The notes under the pieces: generated by a model | What the model saw: only the letters and a program-made list of their open reading frames with translations | Told to the model about the DNA's origin: nothing | Database searches by the model: none | Program-made: the position numbers and the translations under genes | Part shown: piece after piece, positions 27,017-39,500 of the stretch | How the letters are laid out: every line of letters starts with the position of its first letter | Numbering within the stretch: the stretch's first letter is position 1 | Assembly (NCBI GenBank): GCA_040285745.1 | Contig: JAUFOR010000001.1 | Location: 1,178,001 to 1,242,000, forward strand | From: Barthelona sp. PCE | Lineage: Eukaryota; Metamonada: BaSk clade | Direction: 5' to 3' | Length of the DNA stretch: 64,000 nucleotides

Positions 27017-27577
27017 TTAATTTTCTAATTGAGATTCTATTATTTCCATACATTTTAAACGATTTTTTCCATTAATTTGAAATAATGGTAAAATATGTTC
27101 ATTGGAAAATTGTGTTAAGGCTAAAGATGATACAATTCTATTGAATATATCATCAATATGTGTTGCTACAAGTACAATATCTACACTTTCATCGTCTTTA
27201 TGTAAACGCTGAACTGATTTTTTCATATGTTCAAAGGACTTTTGATTCGTGCAGTCACAAAAGATTAAGAAGCAATAATTATGCGCTTTTAGGGTCTGTA
27301 CTGCGAACGGGGAGCCTCCCAAACTCGCTGAACAATCGATAAACTCAATTATGTGATCTTTAAACTGTGCAGTAATTGCTGTAAGACCAAAAGGTGGTAT
27401 TGTAGTCCTTAGTAGTGTTTCTAAGAACTGTGTGCATCCAACGGCAGAGAATCCCAACAAAAAAAAGTGCTTTGTGGTGCTATCATAAGTAGTAAAACAT
27501 GGTTTAATATCATGAGATTCTGTATTTGTTATTGTAGAAGCATTTGTGGGCGCTGTTGAGGTATTTTCGTGTTCCAT
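27017..27577 (-). CDS. Rab/Ras-like pseudo-GTPase
   Basis: 186 residues. The hydrophobic strand/loop order of a small GTPase is visible: FFLLGFSAVGCTQFLETLL is the P-loop position, IIEFIDCSAS occupies the DTAG switch 2 place, YCFLIFCDCTNQKSFEHMKK matches the strand-helix YDVTN..SFE region, and DIVLVATHIDD takes the NKxD place. The invariant Lys-Ser/Thr of the P-loop, the DxxG Gly pair and the Asn-Lys-x-Asp motif are all lost, and there is no C-terminal prenylation Cys. It should not hydrolyse GTP in the usual way and may be a binding scaffold. It starts only 71 bases from the divergent UTP21 gene. Confidence 0.65.
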   Translation of the reverse strand: MEHENTSTAPTNASTITNTESHDIKPCFTTYDSTTKHFFLLGFSAVGCTQFLETLLRTTIPPFGLTAITAQFKDHIIEFIDCSASLGGSPFAVQTLKAHNYCFLIFCDCTNQKSFEHMKKSVQRLHKDDESVDIVLVATHIDDIFNRIVSSLALTQFSNEHILPLFQINGKNRLKCMEIIESQLEN

Positions 27578-27648
27578 ACAAGAATTACATGAGTGAAAGT
27601 TGTAAGAAAACGTAAAACAGATACTTTGTCGTTTTTGCAGTCTTTCAC
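27578..27648. promoter_or_regulatory. 71-base bidirectional promoter
   Basis: The two ATG codons of the pseudo-GTPase (minus) and UTP21 (plus) are 71 bases apart, so both promoters must share this DNA or overlap coding sequence. On the minus strand TTTCACTCA lies 13 bases before its ATG; on the plus strand TCTTTCAC abuts the UTP21 ATG. Both contain a TCAC core resembling the metazoan/trichomonad initiator (TCA+1). Confidence 0.5.
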
Positions 27649-30357
27649 ATGTCGAATATTCTCATTCCATTTCGACAAATGGGCGCTGTCTGCGAGGGTG
27701 TAAAGCCTGCAGTCGCAGAACTGGGTCAGGAACTTTTTATCACTGTTTCAGTGGGTAACACTTGGCAAACGTACAGCTCAGAGAACTTACGCGTGATGGG
27801 CCTCGGTTGCGAACACCAGTATCCGGTTGAATGTCTTGAAGTCTTTAGAGAAGTCGTTTTTTCTTCTTGTGGAAATCAACTTTATGCTTTTCACAAAAAA
27901 TTCGGTAAGAAACAGCTGAAGGTCAGCTCAAGCAGCATCCGCCAATTACTTCGTTTAGGTGATGTTTTGTTCGTTTTACATGATAACATGGATTTACTGT
28001 TATTTGAAGTCCATGATGTATTTCGTACTGAAGATATCACTCCATTCAAAACAGTAACTCTTGCCGAGTTCGGGTTAGATGTTTTAGAGATGATTCATCC
28101 ACCTTCTTATGTTAACAAACTTGTTTTACGCACTAAAGATTCTGTAGTTATCTATAACTTTAATATTAATGTTGTTATTCATACATTTGACATGGAGGTT
28201 ACTGGGTTCTGGCTCACCGAACACCCTGATGTTTTGGCTTTTGCCAATGAAGATCATCAGTTAAGGTTTATGAATATCAAATTTGGTGAAACTTTGTTTG
28301 AATTTCAACTTAATGCTCGTATTACAAGCGCTTGTTATGACACAAGTGGCCGTAGTTCATTCTTTGTTGGTCTAGAAACCGGTGATATTGTCATGCTTAA
28401 CCTAGAAGATCAGTTGGTCGTTTCAAAGACTAACTGTCATGAAGGTACAGTTGTTGCACTAGTTTTTTTCCATACACGTTCCCTGTTGGTATCAATCAGT
28501 GATGATAACTCTATTAAAGAATTTTTATTGGAATCTCAGTCAAACTTCCCTCGTCTTTATAGATCTCGTATAGGTCAGTGTTCACCTTTACAAACCGTAT
28601 CTTTCCTTCAACATGATGACCCAACACGAGTAATCACCAGTGATGGATCTGGTCGTATTGTATCTCAAAGTACACATCGTGATCATCAAGTTTTTGCTTT
28701 CTCTACTCGACTTGATAAAAAAACACATGTTGCTGCGATTGGTAAAACAGCAAAATTGCACTCTGAATTTAAGGTTCCTCCTGCTCGTCATATTGCTCCT
28801 CTTCATTTGCAACATAAAAGATGGCGTAACATAGCATCTATTCATTATGGTGAAGATGCTGATAAAGTATTGTTTTGGGCACACGAACGCAATGGCAGAC
28901 TTGATCAAAACCATATTATTTCATCTGATGAATCAAGATACACAGCTATTGCTTTTAGTAATGCTGGTACTCAACTTGTTGCTGCAACCGAATCAGGACT
29001 AGTTGATGTATACGATCCTGAATCTTTACTTAAAAGATGTTCTTTCAATGTTAATGAGAGTGTTGTTGCGGTTGATGTAGATATACATGATGCTTTTTTG
29101 TTTGTTGTAACTGTGAGCACTCTGTACAAGTTTTCTCTGGTTGAAGAGGTTCTTTTCGCTTCCCACTCATTAGGTGCAGTTTCTTGTGCAGCATTTAACA
29201 AGGCACGATCACTTTTAACAGTTGGTACAGAATTTGGATCAGTTCAAGTATTTTCACTTAAGAAGTGGTGTAGTGTACGTGAATTCGAACCATGTTTTGA
29301 TTCAAATACACCATTTACAGCAATTACATTTATGGAAGTCAAAAATCATCTTTACAAGAATTCAGTTTTTGTTTTAGCTGCTGGAATGGATCGTACTATG
29401 CGTATTTATGACGTTATTTCCAACTGTTGTGTTGATGCGCTAAGATTTGATACTGATTCAACATGCACGGGCTTATCTGTATCTAGTGATGGTCAGTATA
29501 TTGTTACAATTCACACAAACTCACACTATGCGTATCTATGGACGAATCAAATGAGCTACAGAGGCGTAGCACTTCAAAGATGTACTGAACCACGTGATGT
29601 TCAATTGCCCAGTCATCCGGCTTTTGATAGTAAGGCTGCAGATTTGGATTTTGATAATATGAACACAGTATTAGATTTTAAAGGACAAGCTGAACGTGGA
29701 AAAATTAAAGATGGTCTTTTGCATTTCTCTGGTAATGATAAGATCTCACATGTTGTTGATACAGTAATTAATCTTTCTGATCGTCAAGAAAAAGTTGAAA
29801 CTGAAACAAATACACAGTTACCATTTTTCCTTAAGACGGATTTACGCACTGGTCGTATCGATGAGGAAGCTACAAAACAGGCCAATGATATGGTTGAAGT
29901 TGAGGAGGAGGACGAATGGATTACTGTTAGTGATTTATTGAGATTGGTACGACAATCTGGTTTGACACAGTTAAAGATTGAAGAATTATCTGAGTTAGAA
30001 ATAGGTTCTGATGTAGTACCGGTTGAAGTGATTTCGTATATTAAGAAAATGACTCCAGCACGTATTGATAGTTTTGTTCATGAAATGTCAACTACTAAGG
30101 ATGGTGCAGAAGATGATAGCCAGTTAATTGATCATTTAAAACTGTTTATTGCTCTTATAGCAACACAGGTTACACATGTTGAGTTATATCTTACCATTAC
30201 AGCACATTGGTTCAAGGCACATTCAATGAATGTTTATGAAACTGAAGAAGTACATGATTTAGTACGTGTATTGAATGATAAGCTCGCTTTACACCGATCC
30301 AGCCTCACAGAGAGAGTGAGAGAAATTACAGCATCAATTACAAGCATTGTTTTCTAA
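27649..30357 (+). CDS. UTP21: U3 snoRNP / SSU processome protein UTP21 (WDR36)
   Basis: 902 residues. The N-terminus (ILIPFRQMGAVCEGVKPAV) has the start typical of Utp21/WDR36. Two seven-bladed WD-type propellers cover about residues 15-640, including RITSACYDTSGR, ALVFFHTRSLLVSISDD and DRTMRIYDV. The last ~150 residues form the Utp21 C-terminal helical domain (KMTPARIDSFVHEM, LIATQVTHVELYLTITAHWF). The protein acts in the nucleolus in early 18S rRNA processing as part of the UTP-B complex. Length agrees with the family. Confidence 0.88.
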   Translation: MSNILIPFRQMGAVCEGVKPAVAELGQELFITVSVGNTWQTYSSENLRVMGLGCEHQYPVECLEVFREVVFSSCGNQLYAFHKKFGKKQLKVSSSSIRQLLRLGDVLFVLHDNMDLLLFEVHDVFRTEDITPFKTVTLAEFGLDVLEMIHPPSYVNKLVLRTKDSVVIYNFNINVVIHTFDMEVTGFWLTEHPDVLAFANEDHQLRFMNIKFGETLFEFQLNARITSACYDTSGRSSFFVGLETGDIVMLNLEDQLVVSKTNCHEGTVVALVFFHTRSLLVSISDDNSIKEFLLESQSNFPRLYRSRIGQCSPLQTVSFLQHDDPTRVITSDGSGRIVSQSTHRDHQVFAFSTRLDKKTHVAAIGKTAKLHSEFKVPPARHIAPLHLQHKRWRNIASIHYGEDADKVLFWAHERNGRLDQNHIISSDESRYTAIAFSNAGTQLVAATESGLVDVYDPESLLKRCSFNVNESVVAVDVDIHDAFLFVVTVSTLYKFSLVEEVLFASHSLGAVSCAAFNKARSLLTVGTEFGSVQVFSLKKWCSVREFEPCFDSNTPFTAITFMEVKNHLYKNSVFVLAAGMDRTMRIYDVISNCCVDALRFDTDSTCTGLSVSSDGQYIVTIHTNSHYAYLWTNQMSYRGVALQRCTEPRDVQLPSHPAFDSKAADLDFDNMNTVLDFKGQAERGKIKDGLLHFSGNDKISHVVDTVINLSDRQEKVETETNTQLPFFLKTDLRTGRIDEEATKQANDMVEVEEEDEWITVSDLLRLVRQSGLTQLKIEELSELEIGSDVVPVEVISYIKKMTPARIDSFVHEMSTTKDGAEDDSQLIDHLKLFIALIATQVTHVELYLTITAHWFKAHSMNVYETEEVHDLVRVLNDKLALHRSSLTERVREITASITSIVF

Positions 30358-30550
30358 TGCAGGCAAACCTAATAAAATTAGTTGAGATTTGCGGCGTTCT
30401 CCCCTGCCAACAGCCTTGTTAGTTACGGAATTCCATGTTGGACCCATTTAAAAAGGTTTTGGGCCAGTTTACTATTCAACATTTTTTGTATATTTGTTTC
30501 TTCTCTTTTTCCAGTTCTATTCTATTGCATTTCGCTGCATTAACAGTTTA

Positions 30551-33500
30551 ATGATCCCGACAACGGCAATCATTAGCGATTCTGAGAGTGCTCAGTTAGT
30601 TAATAGCTTAACTGGTTCTTCTTTGATGAATACAAATACAACTAACATCATCCAGCAACGCTCTGAGCCACAAGCACCCATCTTTGCTGGACCTGATGTT
30701 TCTAACAAACAAGATATTTTCAGCTTTGTTGAGTATGCAACTGAGTCGGATAAGGTTCATACCGTTCTGACTAAGGTCACATCTCTCTGTGACGATTATT
30801 GTTCGCATTTCTCTTGTTATGATGATATCCTTCAGAAGCGTGTATATGCAATGACGAAGCATTACTCTTCTAAAGTTGATGCAATCATGAAAGCTTCCAA
30901 CCAGGGCTTCTCTCAAATGACTTTTGATGAAGAAGAAGCCAAGAACACAACTAATCTTGCATTAAAGATTGCTTTATCAATGCATCTTGATGTTTGTATG
31001 ATGGTTAGTGAAACTCACCCTGATATTTTCTTGCAACTCATTGATCAGGCAATCAAAACGTTATCATTAACTAATGAATTCCTCTATAAGTACGATTCTC
31101 ATTTGATTGATTCTTATATTGGTACTTTCCGTCATGGTATGACTATTGGACGACGTGATATCACTACTAAGTGTTTTGTTGGTCTTGTTGTTGTTACTTT
31201 TTCTGCTAAACGTTTATCTGTTTTGATGAATTTACTTCACTCTATCGATAGTTATGATATTGATGTTGAAGAAGTTCGTGCAAATGTGAATCAGTTCATC
31301 AATCATTTTAATGGTATTGTACATGATACAATCGATTTACCATTGGAATTTGAAAAGTTTTTCAACCCCAATCCTTTAGAAAGTATTAGTATCAAAGGAG
31401 ATATTTTATCTGTATCTAGTACTCATGATTCAGCTTTAGTTCTCACTAAAACTGAACTTATTAGTGAACCACTTAGTTTAGGTTCAACTGAATCAAAGAA
31501 ATTACAACTCAATCAGCCAATCTCAGACGGTTCCATTGCTTTTGTTGATGAACGTATTTTCTTGTTAACTACAGAATTTGGTAATGTTGTTACAGATCCC
31601 CTTTTTGAAGGTGTGGGTCGTTGTATTCTTGTTTTTACTAAAGATTTAGTTTATGAACGTTTCTTTCATTTAAATCATTCAACAAATTATGGTAACCTCA
31701 CTACAAATGGTTTTGACCTGTTATTACCTATCCCTGATTCAATGGAGAAGATTAACCTCATGGTTGTTGATACAACATCAGGTGATCTTAGTCTTTTTAC
31801 AAAGACTGACCACAATGAACGCGCTGAAGTTATCTACTCTGTATGCGGTCACTACGTATTCAAGTTTGCTTCTTCTACTGAGGTCTTTACATGTAACTGT
31901 ATTGATCGTGAAGAGAGTAAGATGTTAGAAGTTGGGAAGTGCGGTGAGTACTCAAAACTCAACTCTGCAGTTTATTCCCCATACATTGGGCGTTTCATTG
32001 GTAATAATAACGGTACTATTACTGTTTTTACCAACACGAATTCGTATGTTCCGATTGCACCCTGTGCAACCAAGGATGTCTATCCCATGTATAATCCTCT
32101 TGATTTATTTTCTGAGGGTAAATTACATTCAATAATATTTGAAGGTGAAGCTAATACTCTGAAGATTAAAAATTCAATATTGGGTTTTATTTATCAGAAT
32201 ATTTCTGGACTTACATCTTATTGTCCACCTGAATATAAACGTTTATTTAAAACGCACTACACTTCACCATCCCTCTTTTCTCGTTATAGTGTTCCGGCTG
32301 GTTTTGAAATGTCACGTGATATGTTTAATGAACTCATTTCTATTCTTAGACTGGCTGTTGCTGATATTGAAGTTGGATTCACTGAAGATAAGTATGTTTA
32401 CTTATGGAATGCATTTGGTGTTTTGTCTGCCCATCTTTCAATTGTTAATTTATCTACAGGTCGTTTCAGATTCGGTAAAGGTGATGATATGATGACTGAA
32501 GAAGAGGAAAAGGTTATGATTGACAACATTTCGGATGTTTTGATGATGCTTATTGCGTTATCTGATGATAAATTCACAAATATTTCAACCGTAGCTGCTA
32601 ACTTATACGTTTCTATGGCTGAATATTTTGTTACCGATCTATCCAAGGCTTTATCATTGCTTGATGATAGCGGTTCAATAACAGTTGGTACAAGTATTCT
32701 ACTGAAGGGTGTCACCTCCAAGATTAAGAACAGTGGTCACGTTTCTTCTGTGGTGTTTAAACCTGAAAAATGGGAGGAACAATATCTGAATATTGTTATG
32801 AATGATAAATTCGATGATGCAATTGATGAATTCTTTACAAATAACCAATACAAACCTGCTGAAGATGAAGTTGTTAATGTTAAGACTGATTTGGATCTAT
32901 TCCTATCACAGCCTGCTTTTGAATCACTCAAAGATGTCTTTGTTCAAGATGTTTTCCTTCGTGTTTTTAAATTGCAGCAATTCATCGCTCAATCTCTGCG
33001 TAGTAATAATATCCAAGTTACTCCTGCTGATGTGCTCAAGAACAGTCGTTTGCCAGTTCTTTTTGGTCTCTGTTTGGAGTTGCAGTTTAACCGTTTTATC
33101 GATCAACTCAAGAGTGGTGTTGGTGCTGAAGATGTCAAGGATTCTCTTCCAATGTTTGTTACTGCACTCACTATGCACAACGCTCACTTTGTTCATTCAG
33201 TGTGTCCAAAGATTGATACTTACTACAGCGAATTATTAGAGTTATGGTCGAAGTTCTCAAATGAAAGCACAGCTTTATACAACGAACACTCTGACACGGT
33301 TGGTAAAGCCGTCACCATGTCTTTACTCGGTACTGAATCAGCAGAGACCACACACGAGTACGCAAATGATATGAACGAACAGTATGTTGTTACAATTCCT
33401 GGCGCTACAAGACTTGAAATTGAGCTTGATAGTCGCACTCATTTTGAGAATAACTATGATTACGTTCATATTTGGGAAGGTTCTGTTGATTCAGGTACAA

Positions 33501-36500
33501 ACCTTGCCAGTATTACAGATACCCCTAATAATTTTAATTATGTTGCCCAAGGTTCAACCGTAACATTCCATGTTACCAGTGATTCATCAGGAACATATTG
33601 GGGTTTTAAAGCAGACGTTAAAGGATATGGTTTTGTTAATGAAGCAAGCAGTATGGATTGGGTTTCCGATTTACATCGTCATCTTGTATATCTTCGTGCT
33701 GAATCACTTTCTTCTTTACTCACACGTGATAAGATAGATTATAATGAGAAAATCTTACCGTATATGAAATCACCTATTTTTTCCAATGGTGTTAAGAAAT
33801 CCTCTGGATTGCTTGTTGCTGTACCTTCTAGCTCATCTAAGAGTGTAATTATTGATGCTGCACACAATGCTGCAGCCAAACTAATTGACATGTTAAAAGC
33901 CGAAGAGTATGGATTATCCTTTGGTAAGGTGGATATGTCTGTTTTTAGTGAAACGCAGCTTTCTCTTATCGAGTATTGTCGTGGTCTTATTAAAAGAGGC
34001 GACATTGTGCAGCTTTCATTAGTTGTCCCGCATGTTGTTATTGCACTTTCCCATATTGCACTCGTTGCACACCATCTTTTTAACAACCCTATGAAGATGA
34101 TGTCTCTTGACAGTCATCTAAAGGGTACACCAACCGAAGATCCTTTGGTTAGTGGTCTACGTGAAATCCTTGAGCGAATTTTAAAGGGGGTCTCTGATAC
34201 AGTTACCTTGTTAAAGAAGAAGGATCCTAAGATGCGTGAGATGAGCAATGCTGATGTGTTCAAGACAGTTGCATATTCTGTATTTGAAAAGCTTGAATAT
34301 GCTCTTGAATTTGAGCCAGGATTCAGTGATCGTTCAGAAATTCCTTCATCTTTTAAGGTAAGTCCAACTCTTAATGCCAAATCATTTGGTGGTCCAAAGG
34401 AGATGGATGAGCAGTTTGGTCTCATGCGTCTGATCCAACGTTACTTCTTAACTTCTGTTAAGGATATTACACTTGATGATATTCGTAAGAGCGTTGATTA
34501 TCAGACGACATTCTGTGATGTACGTATTAATGTATTCGATGGTGTTCGTACATGGTTGCAATCAGATGCTTCTATTGCTGATAAGGTTGTTATCTTAAGA
34601 AGACTGATTGTAGGGATGTCATTACTCAGTGAAGAATACGGTCAATCTCGTGTTAAGGCTTTCCAGAAGGCCACTCGTGCCCAATCTAATCACATTATCA
34701 CAGTCAACAACCTTGATGAGTACGCTGTTTACGATTGTATTGTTAAGCAAGATAAGTTACTCAGCCACCGTGCTGCTATTTCTTATCGTCATTTGATTAT
34801 TCATCCTAATGACGCATTGGAGAACAGCTATAAGTCTTTGTTGGAGTGTGTCCTGGATCTTATTGTTCCATTTGCATCTAACGTTACACCTTCACAAATT
34901 TCACTCACTGGTACGGCCTTGAGTTTCATCATTACCCATTTGCGTAAGGCTGATTGGGAAGTGCTTTCCCGTGTTGACTTCATTAAGCGTCTTGCTGAAC
35001 TGAAGAAATCTGTTGGTATTGTTCTAAAGGGTATTGTTCCCAAGGAACACGCGGATTTCGCAAAGTTCAATATTGAGTATTTTGAGCTTAAAGATAACAA
35101 AAACCGTACAGATGATGAGGAGAAGCGTTACATTGAGCTCCGTGCTATGCGTCTTGAAGCAATGAGTAACCAAATCAAGCGTGTCGAGGATGTCTGCGAC
35201 GATGTTCAGTCATATTTGTTACTCAGTGCTCTGAAGGCCATTGATCGTCATGAATACTGTGTTTCAGTCATTGATCAATGTGTTCATGATCTCGTTTATA
35301 AGTTTGCTGCTATTCTTACACTTAACAAGTCAGATATCGCAACACAAACGCTTGATCATCTCAAGTTCATGTGTGAGACGCATATGGGCATTAATATTCG
35401 TGGAAAACTGGACAGTGCTGTCACTGCTTTGTTGGATGAAGTTAAACTTGATCGTTCAGGTTTTAAGAAGGATGTTCATCATGTTTTTAATATCGAATGG
35501 TCTAAACTTCTCTTCTTGATTTCTGATACTATTGTTGCTTATCCTGATGTTCCTGATGCAATGTTTAGATTCCCTGTTTTAATTTACATCGTTACTCAGG
35601 CTATCCCATACGTTGTCCCTGAACATCAACGTGTTTTAGGTCGTATTTGTGAGGGTATACTTCCCCATTACCCTGATCATCACTTGGAAGGCCTTGAACG
35701 TGAAGTTATTCTTGATACTTTATTCATTATGGCAAAAGCTTATAACGTTAGTGCGTATGGTGAATTTAGTGGTAAAATTAAATTTGTTTTGCCAAAACGA
35801 CGTTTCGAACACGATTCTTATGTTGTCGAAGATAGTTGGTCAATCATTAAGAATGCTCAATTGCGCAGTACTTTTGACCGTTCTTTGCACAGCGTTTCAC
35901 TCAATTTGTTACGTTATCTCGTTACTTTCGAGGACATTCAACGTAACAAGCGTAATAAGTTACGTGAAACACGTATTTCTACACGTCGTCGTCTTGGTGG
36001 TTCAATTCGTATGAGTAAGAGTGGACTTTCTATGTCTACAGTCTCTGCTAAGGGAGAATCTATCTCTCAATGGCGTGAAACATTCTTGGAAATGGCAAAC
36101 AATAATTTTGATACAAACCAAAATGTTAAATCATATAATGATAATACAAAGAGTGCACTTTATGCAGCTTATAAGAAATTTGCTAAGAATAAGAACAAGG
36201 ATGTTACCCTTAAGTTACTTCGTGGAGGTTATGTTGGTTCTCTTGAGACCATGCTGGAAATCCTTGGTGCAGAGATTCCCATTGTTAATGTTGGTGATGT
36301 TGTTACCGTTATTGAAACAAAGGGTGAAGACGTTACCAGTAACATTAGAGTGCATCGTTGGGATGGAGGTCACTCCCGTTTCATTGGTTTTAAGTCATTA
36401 ATTAAGCCTACGTCATACAATACTGTTCGCCCTGATTCTTCTTTGAGAAAGATGCTCGTCACTGAGGTTAATCGTCCTGTACCTGTTACATCTCTTCGTG

Positions 36501-39500
36501 TTCTTACACGTTGTGGTATTAGCTACGAAATGATGGGATCTATTCTATCTCAAGTTGAGAACCTGGATTTCTTCAAGTCTTTGCTTAAGCACAACTCTAA
36601 ATCAAGTTTACCTTTGTACAACCAGAACATTTCCACTGCAATGGTTGTTGTTGAGTTTTTGCGTGCTCGTTACATGGTTTTGAATTCTTTGTTTAACGCT
36701 CTTAAAGCAACACAAATGTCTGATGAAATTGGTGAAATTCCTGCTGAGATTATTGCTCGACTTTGTGAACTTGGTGGTACATCTCGTTACAAAGTGCCTG
36801 ATTCACTTCGTTCTGTGAAGTTATTACACTCTTTACGTATGATGGAGAACGAGATCTACTCAGCACTAACTTACTACTTCAGTCAAGAAGGTGGTGACCC
36901 TAAGAAACCATTATGTGCAGTCCCACAGGATTATAACACTCTGGTTGACGAGGGTGCTAAGGAGCTCAATACCACCGCACTCAATTCTGACCCTATTAAC
37001 TCGATGAGTGACGAAAAGTATCAGTTCACAGTACTTCATAACCTCATGACTGCCAACACCGTCACGCGTTCTTTACATGGTGTAGCCATTTATAATGTTG
37101 AAAAAGATGGTGAATGTCATCGTAGTAAGATTCACAATGCCAACACTTTCACAGTTGATAATTTCGCTTTGAAGCCATGTAATAACGGTTTGTACAACTA
37201 CAAAGTATTGGTTGAGTTGATTTCCAAGAACCCTGATACTATGTTTTCAGATAATTTCATTTGTTATCTCATGAATATGATTACAATGTATAACCAGAAT
37301 GGTGTTAATGATCATCCATTAAGCTCTTCAATTTGCGCAAAACATTACTGTCGTATAGCCAATTCTTTAGTGTCTACACTTGCTTTAAGTTGTGCTTCAA
37401 TCATTGTTGAACGTTACCCTTATCATGATGTATTTGTCAGGTCATCAAAGATATTTATAGATTTCTTGGGTGATTCGTTCACAATGGCTGCTACCCAAAA
37501 GTTTGCTATGTCATCTTTCTTATCAACTGTAGGATCTAAAACTATGCCAATTGTTTACAACTTTGGAATGTATAATGAGCATAACTCTTATACACAGGTT
37601 GAAAATATCGTAAACACCCTAATTCGTAGTATTCCTAGAAATGAGCATATCCCTGAGATTTTCACTCAACACATGAATAATTCCATCAATTCAAAGGGTG
37701 CAACTCAACAGATTGTTGAGTCTCCTCATCCCTATGAGAATTCAAGTGATTTTGAGCACGTTGTTGAAGTACGTGGTTGTGGAGGATTTATTATTACTTT
37801 TGATTCTCGTTGTGCAACTGAAAATGGCTGTGATTACTTGCAATTCTTTGTTGACAGCGGTAATGGTTGGGAGGAAAAACATAAAATTACTGGTCGAGTC
37901 GGTAATGAATGTTGGTCACAACCAATCCAAATTATTGGTCCAAAGTTCAAGTGGCGTTTTTATTCGGATTCCTCTGTTAATGATTGGGGTTATCTATTCT
38001 TTATCACACCAATTACAGCACCTTATCAACCTTCTATTGATAATTTCTTCTCTTGTGTTGGAGTTTTAGTCAGTACATACTTTAATTCCTTCATGATGAA
38101 TGATGATGTCGAGCAATCACAGCTTCAGAACTCTGTTATTGATTTATTGGGTTCTATTGGTCGTGAAAAACAACTTGATATTGTAAGAGATCGAACTTTA
38201 AGCAAAGATAATTTTCAAGTTATTCGTGATTTCTTTGGTGTTTTCTATTATCTTATCAATGAACAAGGTTTTGATTTTACAATGAATGTTTTCAATGAAT
38301 TAAATGTTTCAACTTTTGTTAAGAAACTTCCAAAGTTTACCGATCCAAAAGAAGGTTTCAATCCTCTTGTTATGGATATGATGCCTCCAATTTCCGTTAT
38401 GGATCTTGCTTTGAGTGCTCCGCAGGAGTTCCTTGAAAATTACACTAACGATCATAAAATTGACATTGAGTATTATAGATTATTGAGTACTATGTTCCAT
38501 TTTTACCGTGATTTCCAGTTTGGTATTGTCTCTGAAAAGAATTATCGAGAAATCTTTTCAGGAATTTCTTATTCAAGTAGCTATTATACTTTTGAGACTA
38601 CTCACAGCTACGAAAACTCATGTCGTTTCCGTATGCAGTTTAAAGAGCCTGATGTTGTTGGTTACGCAGTTTTGTTCGACAGTCGTTGTAAGACAGAGAA
38701 TAATTGTGATTACGTTATCTTCTCTGGCACTACTGAGGGTACTCGTGAACGTCCTTATGCTTATTCTGGTTCTGAGAACTCATTCCCCTTCATGATGATT
38801 GTTGAACGTGAGGAATTCTGGATGTTGTTTGAGTCCGATTCTAGTGGAAACGAATGGGGAGTTTCTTGTAGAGTCATTCCAATTTATAAGGAAAGCGTTG
38901 CCCCTGAGATTGATGAGGCCAAATATGATGAGTTCAAGAAGGTTAATGAAGAATTCTTCGCTTCTACTGCTCTTCAACGTTCTTTCACTAACCTAATTGA
39001 TGATATTGCTTCCAAGCTTTCTGTCAGTAGCGTTCTTGAACTTGAATTCATTCAATCTGTCGATCTTCCTAACCACACTGATGGTGGTTACTATGCTATT
39101 GATGGTAACCAACGAACTGAGCATGAATCGCTCGTTACACGTCGTTCTACATTCATTGCAGATAACGTATTGCAGTCTTGTATGCGTAACTATCCAATTT
39201 TGGCCGAATACACTCGTGAACAGCTTCATTATCGCTTCCTTACTTACCGTCATTTCTTCTTCTGCCTTATGCCTCTCCTTCGTTTCAAGGGTACAGTAGA
39301 TATGTCAAAGGTGGGTAAGACCAGCCCCATGTTGCGTTACAACGTATACGATATTTTGCAAATTCTTGCTCAGAATTCTTGCACACTTACTTACTCTATC
39401 AAACGTTCGCTTCTTATGGGAGAACTAGGTTCTTTACCAAAGGGTGAATACAAGAGCATTTCACTGTCTCGTGCAATGGGTGCTAAGCCGATTTTCTATC

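Noticed and set aside
30494-30550. Upstream extension of the HECT gene with a CTCTTTTTCCAG sequence that could be an acceptor
   Set aside because: The extension starts at TTG. The sequence lacks the CT(A/C)AC motif seen in the other introns, and an ATG follows at 30551.
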